A stretch of 6,280 nt of DNA from an uncultured bacterium (GCA_900553205.1 USCK01000109.1:1-6280); one strand, 5' to 3'; shown: positions 1 through 6,129, numbered from the stretch's first letter. Program-made: numbers and translations. Notes: a model not told the origin generated them from the letters alone.

Positions 1-110
1 GATCTTTTGCTTACGCTCAAGATGACACGCCCCTACCCCATCTATATCAATAAAGGGGGCTTCTTTCTTCTCTATATGCCATAGAGGAGATGTCCGTCAG
101 GACAGAGGAG
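1..110. repeat. Palindrome-rich noncoding segment, possible dispersed-repeat remnants
   Basis: No ORF is supported here. Three inverted repeats follow each other. ATCTT (2-6) pairs with AAGAT (19-23), with an inner GC/GC pair, and is followed by GACA. A 9-base arm at 67-75 pairs with 81-89 (one G-T) around a 5-base loop. TGTCC (91-95) pairs with GGACA (100-104) around GTCA. The first resembles in layout the widespread dispersed bacterial palindromes that start GATC and end in GATGACA. The last resembles the 'GGAGATGTCC...GGACAGAGG' type of small intergenic repeat. Both comparisons are from memory. The left edge is cut by the window, so the full unit cannot be seen. None of the hairpins is followed by a convincing T-run, so I do not call a terminator. 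Confidence 0.4.
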
Positions 111-169
111 TGAAAGTTTTATTCTTGTTTATTGTCATTTTGAATAGAAATCTGTGTTAATATTTCGTT

Positions 170-212
170 ACAAAAAAGGCAATTTTTTAGATAAAAATGA
201 CTTTATATATAT
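170..212 (+). promoter_or_regulatory. Promoter-like module, copy 1 (upstream of the 330-aa gene)
   Basis: The segment holds ACAAAAAAGGCAATTT (170-185) and ACTTTATATATAT (200-212), with exactly 20 bases from the C of CAATT to the A of ACTTT. The same two blocks at the same spacing recur at 1308-1340 and 2106-2146. The TATATA tract is a plausible -10. The region where a -35 would lie (about 181-186, AATTTT) does not look like TTGACA, so an upstream-element-dependent or alternative-sigma promoter is possible. Transcription would start near 215-220. The leader that follows carries AAGGTTATA twice (214-222 and 231-239). Confidence 0.5.
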
Positions 213-242
213 GAAGGTTATATATTTAGAAAGGTTATACTT

Positions 243-1235
243 ATGGGAATAGGTAGCATTGGTGGAAGTTATTTAAACTTTACTTTAGGAACAGGTAATG
301 AAGATATTGCGACTATGATAACTCGTCAAGTTCGCAACCGTAAAGTGAATGGACAAAATTATCTAACAGCTCTATATAAAGGTACAAAAAAGGGCATTGT
401 ATATTCTCATAAAAAATCTATAAAGAACGGTGGATTCTTAAAATCTCTCAAAAAGGGGTTTGGAGAAATTCCTAACGGTTGGAAAAACGGAAAAGGTTTC
501 TTTGGCAAACCTTGGGGTGCTATAAAAGGGATTGGCAAAGCAATGCCGGCCTTATTTGCATTTATAACAATTGCAGGTGAAATCCCGAATCTTTATAAAG
601 CTGTAAAAGAAAAAGGTGTTGTACAAGGTTTGAAGGAAACTGGTAAAACTGCAGCTCGCTTGACAACAGGTGCGTTGTTTGCAGCTTTGGGTACGGCTAT
701 ATTATCACCAATTCCGGTTGTAGGCTCTATTGCAGGAGGTATGGCAGGATATTATGTTGGTGATTGGCTTGCAACTAAAATTGTAGGCAAATCTTATTCA
801 GAAAAAGCCGAAGAACAAGCAGAAAACAAGGACGAAACCCAAGCTTCAAATGCAAATGCACAACAGCCTGCAGTTGCTGATGCATCAGGTGCAGTAGTAG
901 GTGCTGATTTCACAGTTCCTCCGGCAACTACAAATGTAGGTGGTGGTTATGTTCAATATCCATCTATAGATATAAATGATTTTGGTCCTCATAGATCTTA
1001 TGCAAATATATTCTTCAATAATCCTGCAGCTTATGCCGATATGGGTTACAGAATGCCTGGACAGGAAGGGCTTTCAGGGTATGCAGTAGCTTCCGGCATG
1101 TACCCAATGATGATGGGAGGGGTTAATAATTCAAGTGGAAATTTGTTGACACCAACTGGAACTCAAAATGCTTATTCAAGAGTGCAAAATCAAAAGCAAG
1201 AACAAGGTTCTAAATTAAATTTAGTTTCTGAATAA
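243..1235 (+). CDS. Uncharacterised glycine-zipper protein, paralogue 1 (330 aa)
   Basis: I do not recognise a named family. The ATG is preceded by AGAAAGG (228-234) at an 8-base spacing, which supports the start. No signal peptide is visible. Residues 1-90 are basic and glycine-rich. Residues 92-143 form a block shared with the next gene, including GKAMPALFAF (98-107), EIPNLYKA (113-120) and GLKETGKT (129-136). Residues 140-183 are hydrophobic, with glycines at 161, 165, 169 and 173, a GxxxG glycine zipper typical of close helix packing in membranes or of membrane-inserting proteins. Residues 185-210 are charged, then Ala/Gln-rich. Residues 220-330 are low-complexity, rich in Gly, Tyr, Asn and Met, and absent from the paralogue. 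The C-terminus ends KLNLVSE. It is monocistronic: own promoter module and own terminator. Similar blocks occur, as far as I remember, in Gastranaerophilales hypothetical proteins; role and location are unknown. Confidence 0.85.
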   Translation: MGIGSIGGSYLNFTLGTGNEDIATMITRQVRNRKVNGQNYLTALYKGTKKGIVYSHKKSIKNGGFLKSLKKGFGEIPNGWKNGKGFFGKPWGAIKGIGKAMPALFAFITIAGEIPNLYKAVKEKGVVQGLKETGKTAARLTTGALFAALGTAILSPIPVVGSIAGGMAGYYVGDWLATKIVGKSYSEKAEEQAENKDETQASNANAQQPAVADASGAVVGADFTVPPATTNVGGGYVQYPSIDINDFGPHRSYANIFFNNPAAYADMGYRMPGQEGLSGYAVASGMYPMMMGGVNNSSGNLLTPTGTQNAYSRVQNQKQEQGSKLNLVSE

Positions 1236-1240
1236 AATAA

Positions 1241-1274
1241 AAACGGTTAGAGTTTTAGCTCTGACCGTTTTTTT
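1241..1274 (+). terminator. Intrinsic terminator after paralogue 1
   Basis: Arms 1241-1252 and 1259-1270 (AACGGTTAGAG against CTCTGACCGTT, one G-U pair) close a 6-base loop and run into seven T's (1268-1274). It lies 5 bases after the stop codon of the 330-aa gene and separates its transcript from the next paralogue. Confidence 0.9.
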
Positions 1275-1307
1275 GTAACGAATTTGTAATAATGAATTTA
1301 TACAAGT

Positions 1308-1340
1308 CAATTATTCTAAATAAAAGAACTTTATATATAT
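1308..1340 (+). promoter_or_regulatory. Promoter-like module, copy 2 (upstream of the 231-aa gene)
   Basis: CAATT (1308-1312) is followed, 20 bases from its first C, by ACTTTATATATAT (1328-1340), identical over 13 bases to copy 1. The ACAAAAAAGG block seen upstream of CAATT in copies 1 and 3 is missing here. The leader contains AAGGTTA (1341-1347) overlapping AGGTTATA (1347-1354), echoing the doubled AGGTTATA of copy 1. It lies just downstream of the first gene's terminator, consistent with independent transcription of the second paralogue. Confidence 0.5.
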
Positions 1341-1365
1341 AAGGTTAGGTTATATAGGAATAGTT

Positions 1366-2061
1366 ATGACAAGCATAAGAACAGTAGGTAGTGCTTATTG
1401 TGATTTTGTATTCGGCAGTAGTGCAGGTGCAATGGCTGAATCTATTACAAGATATGCAAAAAACGGTAATTGTTTTCGATACGGTTTGCCGGAAGGAATT
1501 TATCGTGGGGCTGTTCAAGGTGCAAAAGATTCCTATAATTTTACCAAAACTAACGGGGGATTTTTTACCTCAATGTGGAAAAACCTGCAAGCAGTGCCGA
1601 AGGAGTGGAGTAAGGCAAAAGTAGTTGGAGCTTCTGGAACAAAGAATTTCTTTAGGCAGTCTTTTGGAGCTTTGAAAGCATTAGGTAAAGCTGCGCCTGC
1701 ACTTTTTGCAATATATGGTTTTGCAACAGAGTTGCCAAATCTTTACCGTGCAACAAGGTATGGTGGTGTGATGTGTGGTCTAAAAGAATTAGGTAAAACA
1801 ATGACCAAACTTACATTTGGAGCTTTGGTAGGTGCTTTTGGAGGTATGTTGCTTCCTGTTATTGGTAACACTTACGGGTTTGCCTTAGGTAATGTTATCG
1901 GTGAAGAAGTAGGTAATTATGTCGGGGGAGAAATTGGAGAATTTCTTTCAGGCAAAGCTATGGGTGGTACCTATACTACCAACCATAAGGACGACAACGA
2001 AAACAGGGTACCAAATGAATCAGCAAATTCCCAGAATAATAACCTGAATCTACAAGGCTGA
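1366..2061 (+). CDS. Uncharacterised glycine-zipper protein, paralogue 2 (231 aa)
   Basis: Paralogue of the preceding gene, of unknown function. TAGGAA (1355-1360) sits 5 bases before the ATG. Shared features in the same order are an N-terminal VGSAYCDFVFG stretch (7-17; SIGGSYLNFTLG in paralogue 1), NGGFF (63-67), GALKALGKAAPALFA (101-115), ELPNLYRA (122-129) and GLKELGKT (138-145). Residues 149-195 are hydrophobic and contain glycines at 167, 171, 175, 179, 183, 187 and 191, an unbroken four-residue spacing over seven glycines. The tail (200-231) is short, polar and Asn-rich, ending NNLNLQG, which recalls the KLNLVSE end of paralogue 1. The long low-complexity C-terminal region of paralogue 1 is missing. 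No signal peptide is visible. Cysteines at 12, 36 and 137 have no counterpart in paralogue 1. Membrane insertion or oligomerisation is an inference from the zipper only. Confidence 0.85.
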   Translation: MTSIRTVGSAYCDFVFGSSAGAMAESITRYAKNGNCFRYGLPEGIYRGAVQGAKDSYNFTKTNGGFFTSMWKNLQAVPKEWSKAKVVGASGTKNFFRQSFGALKALGKAAPALFAIYGFATELPNLYRATRYGGVMCGLKELGKTMTKLTFGALVGAFGGMLLPVIGNTYGFALGNVIGEEVGNYVGGEIGEFLSGKAMGGTYTTNHKDDNENRVPNESANSQNNNLNLQG

Positions 2062-2105
2062 TATATAAAAGATATATACGATTTTAGCATAACTTCATAT
2101 TTAAA

Positions 2106-2146
2106 ACAAAAAAGGCAATTTCTAAAAAGAAAAATACTTTATATAA
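2106..2146 (+). promoter_or_regulatory. Promoter-like module, copy 3, with no ORF behind it
   Basis: ACAAAAAAGGCAATTT (2106-2121) is identical over 16 bases to copy 1, and ACTTTATATA begins at 2136, again exactly 20 bases from the C of CAATT. Downstream the copy diverges: the doubled AGGTTATA leader is absent. No ATG occurs between 2150 and 2294. It therefore appears to drive a noncoding transcript, or to be left over from a lost third paralogue. Confidence 0.45.
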
Positions 2147-2149
2147 GAG

Positions 2150-2329
2150 TAAGACATAAGTAAGTTGGATTTCAAAAAAAATTAATAGTTGGGGATTTTA
2201 ACAAAAACAAAACAGTTTAGATACTATCATTAAACAAGTTTTGTAAAAACAGATTTCTTTTTATACTCTCTCTTAATATCCTCGTGTTTATTTAATGTTG
2301 CCGTTCACTAAATGGCAACTTTTTCTTTT
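2150..2329 (+). ncRNA. Candidate structured small RNA (about 180 nt)
   Basis: The stretch lies between promoter module copy 3 and a strong terminator and has no ATG before the terminator. It can fold compactly. An outer helix pairs 2191-2201 with 2273-2283 (GGGGAT with ATCCTC, then TTAA with TTAA across a T-T mismatch). It encloses a hairpin in which ACAAAAC (2207-2213) pairs with GTTTTGT (2238-2244), GTTTA (2215-2219) with TAAAC (2231-2235) and GAT (2220-2222) with ATC (2226-2228). The 3' end is the terminator hairpin. I do not recognise a known RNA family; 6S-like length is compatible but I see no 6S signature. The start is estimated from the module. The alternative is a 3' untranslated tail of the 231-aa gene, which has no good terminator of its own. 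Confidence 0.4.
2297..2329 (+). terminator. Intrinsic terminator of the candidate RNA
   Basis: GTTGCCGTT (2297-2305) pairs with AATGGCAAC (2311-2319), nine pairs with one G-U, around a CACTA loop. TTTTTCTTTT (2320-2329) follows. It is 236 bases after the stop of the 231-aa gene, so it may end that transcript as well as the one proposed from module copy 3. Confidence 0.85.
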
Positions 2330-2499
2330 ATATATGGGTTTTATCTGATTTTGTAAATTTACCCTCTAAAAACATTTTTTAGATTTTATCGTAGATTTAC
2401 CGTAGTAATTATTAAAAAGTAGCATGAACACTGAAATTTGGTTCTTTTTAGTATGCATATCTATCTTGATTCTTGTTAAAATACTTGTCATATACATAA
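2330..2499. other. AT-rich intergenic stretch, no gene seen
   Basis: I see no supported ORF or strong promoter. It contains one AT-only hairpin (2365-2372 with 2376-2383, loop CAT) and short similar segments around GTAAATTTACC (2353-2363) and GTAGATTTACC (2391-2401). There is no Walker A motif or other trace of the ATPase domain that should precede the DUF4143 remnant downstream. Confidence 0.5.
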
Positions 2500-2913
2500 A
2501 CTCACATCTATAATATACAAAATTGCCTACCTATTTTATACAAATTTGCAGGCTTATACTTTACAAATTTGCTTTACAAGGATAGTGATAAATCCGGTAA
2601 AATAACTGAAACATTTGTATATAATCAATTAACCCCACAAGTTGATTTAGAAAGAAATGTATCGCTATACCATTGGCGTGATAGTCGTAAAAGGGAAATT
2701 GATTTTATTATAGAAACTGAAGATGAGATTTTCGGAATAGAAGTTAAATCAGGAACCGAAATAAAATTAGATGCATTTAAACATCTTGAATGGTTTAGAG
2801 ATAATTTGGCAAAAGAGAAAACATTTACCGGACTTATTCTATATACCGGTGAACGAACAATGACTTGGTCAAATGGAATGTTTACAGTTCCGATTAATAA
2901 TTTGTGGAAGTAA
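2500..2913 (+). pseudogene. C-terminal remnant of a DUF4143 ATP-binding (AAA) protein
   Basis: The frame is open from 2500 (just after a TAA at 2497-2499) to the TAA at 2911-2913. The only usable start is TTG at 2569 (114 codons), with no Shine-Dalgarno before it. Counting from that TTG, the peptide has GKITETFVYNQL (10-21), YHWRDSRKREIDF (34-46), IEVKSG (57-62) and a C-terminal VPINNLW. This order is that of the DUF4143 domain at the end of roughly 400-residue AAA-type ATP-binding proteins. Asp45 with Glu58-x-Lys60 matches the PD-(D/E)xK-like core of that domain. The N-terminal ATPase with its Walker motifs is absent, so it is best read as a truncated, probably non-functional gene. An 11-base direct repeat, TACAAATTTGC (2539-2549 and 2562-2572), sits at its left edge and may mark the breakpoint. 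Confidence 0.7.
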
Positions 2914-3074
2914 TGATAAATCTCTTTTAGCCCCTATTCACGCGAATTTTAAGAAGACTGACGTTCTAATTATTAGAAACTCTATTCAAATACACTGAAA
3001 CACACCTGCAAATTCGTGTCAGTGGCTTCCTGTGAATATTTTGCTATATCAACAAAATAAAAATTTAATACAAT

Positions 3075-3106
3075 AAAAACAGCATACTTTAAGTATGCTG
3101 TTTTTT
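3075..3106. terminator. Bidirectional intrinsic terminator
   Basis: The segment is a near-perfect palindrome. ACAGCATAC (3079-3087) pairs with GTATGCTGT (3093-3101) around TTTAA, with A's on the left and T's on the right, so each strand gives a stem followed by a U-run. It begins one base beyond the stop codon of the minus-strand small membrane protein and ends that operon. It also stops any plus-strand transcript from the DUF4143 remnant. Confidence 0.9.
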
Positions 3107-3107
3107 G

Positions 3108-3416
3108 TTAATCAATATCCACTTCTTCGTTTATTTCTATCGGAAGTTCGGCAGTTTTTGGAACCGGATTATTTTTATATCTGTAATACAAAAACATATC
3201 TAGCAACAGAAACGCTGCATTTGCGTAATATATCCAAATTACATAGTCATTATTATGCAAAAGTTTATTTAAAATTCCGCAAATATATCCAAATAGAATT
3301 AAATATGAAAAAGTAAGGCTTTTTCCATGTACGCATTTACATTTATAAGTTTTGTATGCTGCAATCGGCCAACTTAATCCAAAGCTTGCCATCATACCGG
3401 CTTCTAATAAGCTCAT
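3108..3416 (-). CDS. Small SemiSWEET/PQ-loop-like membrane protein (102 aa)
   Basis: This is a small integral membrane protein with three predicted helices, about residues 4-22, 33-52 and 58-78, joined by short loops, followed by a polar, acidic tail (82-102). Three helices in about 85 residues, with a Trp-Pro (16-17) in helix 1 followed by a basic 'YKTYKCKCVHGKSL' loop, is the plan of the SemiSWEET/MtN3 half-transporter fold, where a Pro-Gln usually sits. Substrate is unknown. The ATG overlaps the 4hbD TGA as ATGA (3413-3416), with AAGGAG upstream inside the 4hbD coding end, so translation is probably coupled. Cotranscription with sucD-4hbD suggests a role in the same pathway, such as moving a small organic acid, but that is inference. 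The C. kluyveri cluster also contains a putative membrane protein, orfY; I cannot test whether they are homologous. Confidence 0.85.
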   Translation of the reverse strand: MSLLEAGMMASFGLSWPIAAYKTYKCKCVHGKSLTFSYLILFGYICGILNKLLHNNDYVIWIYYANAAFLLLDMFLYYRYKNNPVPKTAELPIEINEEVDID

Positions 3417-4528
3417 AGCAACTCCTTATAAATTTTTAATACTCTATCATAATCTAATACAACAAAATTATTTGCCATCAAACGCCCTTGAGTTTTTATT
3501 ACGCTTTCAGCGAAATCTTCTGCATCCTTTTCAGTTACACCGTATTCGTGCAAAGGTTTCTTTTGCAATACAGAATTCAACAAGTTTTCTAGTTCTTCAT
3601 AAACTACTTTTACATCGCAATGAAGAAGGTTTGCTAAAAATTCATTCATAGTTGCGATTTCGCCATCTTGTTTAATTTCCATATAATTTTTCAAAACACC
3701 AGTAAATACGGCATAATTGCTTTCTCCATGTGGAACGTGATATTTTGCACCCAATGGATAACTCAATGCGTGAACCGCTGCACAACCTGCTGTTTCAAAC
3801 GCAATACCAGCAAAGTTGCTTGCCGTCAAGAATGTATCCATCAAATCAGGCAAAATTTCTTTACCTTCTTTAACAAGTCTTTGATAGCTTGTGATAATCA
3901 TTTCAATAGCTTTATAACCAAATAATTTGGAATAATCGGTTGCTTTTGGGGATAAACTTGATTCAACAGAATGTACCAAAGCGTCAATTGAACTTGTTGC
4001 AAAAACTTTAAACGGTAATGATTTCAAAAGTTCAGGAATTAGAACTGCCATTTCTGCAAACATTTCAGGCGAAGTCAATCCCATTTTTACACCCAATCTT
4101 GTTCTGTTGATGATTGAAATATTTGTAATTTCACTGCCTGTACCACAAGTTGTAGGGATAATAATTAGTTCATAATGTTTCTTTAATTCATTTTTTTTGT
4201 CGTATAATTTATCGACAGATTCTCCGTTTGTTACTGCCAAAACTTTTGCTATATCAATGATTGTACCACCGCCGATTGCAATTATTCTTTTGAAAGTATA
4301 TTTTGCGGCTTCATTAATAATTGCATCAACCATAATGTCTGTTGGTTCACCTGCACCGAATTTTTCTTGGAAAATTGTTTTTACAGGCAAATTTAATTCT
4401 TTGAAATATGGATTAAAAATATATTCATTTGTAAGAATTAAATCATCTTCCCCCAATTCAAATTCTTTTGCAAATTCTTTGCAAGTTTGGAATTTATGCA
4501 ATTCCGGTTTTAATATTAACTGTTTCAT
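3413..4528 (-). CDS. 4hbD: 4-hydroxybutyrate dehydrogenase (iron-type alcohol dehydrogenase family)
   Basis: It reversibly reduces succinate semialdehyde to 4-hydroxybutyrate with NAD(P)H in the cytoplasm. The protein is 371 aa, the length I recall for C. kluyveri 4HbD, and follows its sequence along the whole length (FILTNE/LILTNE, FQEKFGAGEPTD, YHVPHGESNY, KPLHEYG). The dinucleotide-binding GGGTIIDIAK is at 86-95 and PTTCGTGSE at 125-133. The class III (iron) metal ligands are Asp182, His186, His253 and His267, all present. The ATG is preceded by AAAGGA, about 9 bases away. It is the middle gene of the operon: 72 bp downstream of sucD and overlapping the small membrane-protein gene by 4 bp. 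Other iron-type dehydrogenases (1,3-propanediol, lactaldehyde) are less likely given the full-length resemblance and the sucD partner. Confidence 0.92.
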   Translation of the reverse strand: MKQLILKPELHKFQTCKEFAKEFELGEDDLILTNEYIFNPYFKELNLPVKTIFQEKFGAGEPTDIMVDAIINEAAKYTFKRIIAIGGGTIIDIAKVLAVTNGESVDKLYDKKNELKKHYELIIIPTTCGTGSEITNISIINRTRLGVKMGLTSPEMFAEMAVLIPELLKSLPFKVFATSSIDALVHSVESSLSPKATDYSKLFGYKAIEMIITSYQRLVKEGKEILPDLMDTFLTASNFAGIAFETAGCAAVHALSYPLGAKYHVPHGESNYAVFTGVLKNYMEIKQDGEIATMNEFLANLLHCDVKVVYEELENLLNSVLQKKPLHEYGVTEKDAEDFAESVIKTQGRLMANNFVVLDYDRVLKIYKELL

Positions 4529-4553
4529 GATTAAAAATCCTTTCTTTTAGGAG

Positions 4554-4584
4554 AATTCCGGACTACATTATGTAATCCGGAATT
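4554..4584. repeat. Intercistronic inverted repeat between sucD and 4hbD
   Basis: Arms 4554-4568 and 4570-4584 are complementary over 15 positions with a single C/A mismatch (4563/4575); AATTCCGGA at one end matches TCCGGAATT at the other. Neither strand has a T-run after it, so it does not look like a classical terminator. It could stabilise or process the mRNA and set different levels of SucD and 4HbD. It lies just upstream of the 4hbD ribosome site on the minus strand. Confidence 0.6.
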
Positions 4585-4600
4585 TATTATAACAACAAAA

Positions 4601-5986
4601 TTAAGCCCAAATTTCTTCATCTGTCGGAACTTTTTTATCCTTATTATAAAGTCCAATTTGAGAAACATTAATTAAGTGAGTGTAATTCAAGTTTTCTGAA
4701 ATACTGTTGTTACCCCAAGATCCACAACCTAATGTTGTAGTTGGAGCAAAGCCATTATACAAACTGCCGCCTGCACCTGTTGATGAGGATTGGTTAACAA
4801 TTAAACGACTTACCGTCAAATTTTCACCTGCATAACGAACATGTTCCATATCATTTGAATGAATTGATGCTGTATGACCTTTTCCTTCGTATTCCAAATC
4901 TGATTGAGCAAGTTTAATAGCATCTTCAAATGTATCGTAAGGAGCAGTAATCATTACAGGACACATTTTTTCACGACATAAAGGTTCGCCGTTGCCTTTA
5001 CCGATTGCTCTTGCCTTAATCAAAATCATTCTTGTACCTTCTGGAACTTCAACATCAGCAAGTTTTGCAATTGTTTGAACAGATTGACCAACAATTTTTC
5101 TATTGATTGGACCGTTTTCAGGGAAGATTGTATCAGCAAATTTCTTAATTGATGCTTCATCTTCAACAACAAATACGCCGTTTTTTCTAAACAAGTCAAG
5201 AACTTTATTAAAATCTTCTTTTGGAATGAATACGGCTTGTTCACCTGAACAAATGATACCATTATCAAAAGTTCTGCCGATGATAATTTTCTTAACGGCA
5301 TCTTCGTAGTCAATTCCTCTATCCATAATAACTTGAACGTTACCAGGACCAACACCTAATGCAGGGTGACCTGATGAATAAGCAGCTTTAACCATACCGC
5401 CACCACCTGTTGCTACAACTACATCAACTTTTTTCATTAATTCATTTGTAGCATCAATTGATGATTTTTCGATTGTTTGAATTAAATCAACAGGAGCGTT
5501 GTGTTTTTTCAAAATTTCTCTAAACAGATCTACAACGTATTTGTTTACATGTTCTGCTCTTGGGTGCGGAGCAATAATAATTGCGTTTTGACCTTTAATA
5601 GCAAACATAATATTACACATTGGAGTTACAACAGGATTTGTTACAGGGGTTACTGCACCAACTACACCTTTTGCTTTTGCAACTTTGATAATTTCTGTTT
5701 CTTTATTTTCTTCAATAATCCCTACTGATTTTTTGCCTTTCAAACTGTTCCAAATACATTTTGATTTACCGTGGCATTTTGCAACTTTGTCTTCATAAAC
5801 ACCCATTTTAGTTTCATCAACTGTCATTCTGGCTAATTCTTCAGCTCTATCATAAACGACTTTACCAATTTCTTTAACAATAGCATCTGTTTGTTCTTGA
5901 GAAAATGATTCAAATTCTTGTTGAGCTTTATGAGCTTTTTCAACTAACGAATTAATCAATTCTTCTGCACTAATTTCGTTTTCCAT
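4601..5986 (-). CDS. sucD: CoA-dependent succinate-semialdehyde dehydrogenase (acylating)
   Basis: It reduces succinyl-CoA to succinate semialdehyde and free CoA with NAD(P)H, the step before 4HbD; it is cytosolic. The protein is 461 aa, close to the roughly 470 of C. kluyveri SucD, and shares long stretches with it: MGVYEDKVAKCH (61-72), TNPVVTPMCN (116-125), AAYSSG (201-206), GVGPGN (211-216), EKMCPV (339-344), TTTLGCGSWGNNSISENL (416-433) and a C-terminal YxEEIW-like end. The catalytic cysteine of CoA-acylating aldehyde dehydrogenases is Cys246 in DNGIICSGEQ. It has no alcohol dehydrogenase domain, unlike AdhE. An EutE-like acetaldehyde dehydrogenase is the alternative, but the sequence match and 4hbD partner favour SucD. 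The ATG is preceded by AAAGGA, and AAGAAAGGAT recurs before 4hbD in similar form. It is the first gene of the operon. Confidence 0.92.
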   Translation of the reverse strand: MENEISAEELINSLVEKAHKAQQEFESFSQEQTDAIVKEIGKVVYDRAEELARMTVDETKMGVYEDKVAKCHGKSKCIWNSLKGKKSVGIIEENKETEIIKVAKAKGVVGAVTPVTNPVVTPMCNIMFAIKGQNAIIIAPHPRAEHVNKYVVDLFREILKKHNAPVDLIQTIEKSSIDATNELMKKVDVVVATGGGGMVKAAYSSGHPALGVGPGNVQVIMDRGIDYEDAVKKIIIGRTFDNGIICSGEQAVFIPKEDFNKVLDLFRKNGVFVVEDEASIKKFADTIFPENGPINRKIVGQSVQTIAKLADVEVPEGTRMILIKARAIGKGNGEPLCREKMCPVMITAPYDTFEDAIKLAQSDLEYEGKGHTASIHSNDMEHVRYAGENLTVSRLIVNQSSSTGAGGSLYNGFAPTTTLGCGSWGNNSISENLNYTHLINVSQIGLYNKDKKVPTDEEIWA

Positions 5987-6064
5987 TTTTATACATCCTT
6001 TCTTACAATTTCAACCTATAGCAATATGTTAGTTTTGTAATTCAATTTTGTACATTCTTTTGTA

Positions 6065-6093
6065 AGTATAAAAATTTTTTTGCGTTATTTAAA
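6065..6093 (-). promoter_or_regulatory. Candidate promoter of the sucD operon
   Basis: Read on the minus strand, TTTAAA (6088-6093) is followed after 17 bases by TATACT (6065-6070), matching the sigma-70 hexamers at 4 and 5 of 6 positions. A start near 6058 would give a leader of about 70 nt before the sucD ATG. The region is AT-rich, so chance matches are possible. Confidence 0.4.
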
Positions 6094-6129
6094 ACTTTTT
6101 TTACTTTCCAAACTCTTTTTTTAATTTCG

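Noticed and set aside
29..60. GCCCC/GGGGC pairing as a terminator of an upstream gene
   Set aside because: Only about five pairs around a 20-base loop; downstream bases are mixed T and C without a clear run.
1391..1624. 77-codon open frame inside the 231-aa gene
   Set aside because: It is a frame shadow: the paralogue relationship and ribosome site support the other frame.
2059..2082. ATATAT repeats right after the 231-aa stop as a terminator
   Set aside because: The stem would be A-T only and no T-run follows.
2365..2383. Hairpin TCTAAAAA/TTTTTAGA as a terminator
   Set aside because: The stem is almost all A-T with a three-base loop; this is expected by chance in such AT-rich DNA.
3095..3316. 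73-codon plus-strand frame
   Set aside because: It begins in the terminator stem and runs opposite the small membrane-protein gene.
3352..5728. Several plus-strand open frames opposite sucD and 4hbD, and a minus-strand frame at 5026-5355
   Set aside because: They lie antisense to or out of frame with full-length genes that have intact catalytic motifs, and lack convincing ribosome sites or recognisable domains.
4601..5986. Reading sucD as an ethanolamine-type acetaldehyde dehydrogenase (EutE) or AdhE fragment
   Set aside because: Sequence follows C. kluyveri SucD end to end, there are no microcompartment genes nearby, and the partner is a 4hbD-type dehydrogenase.
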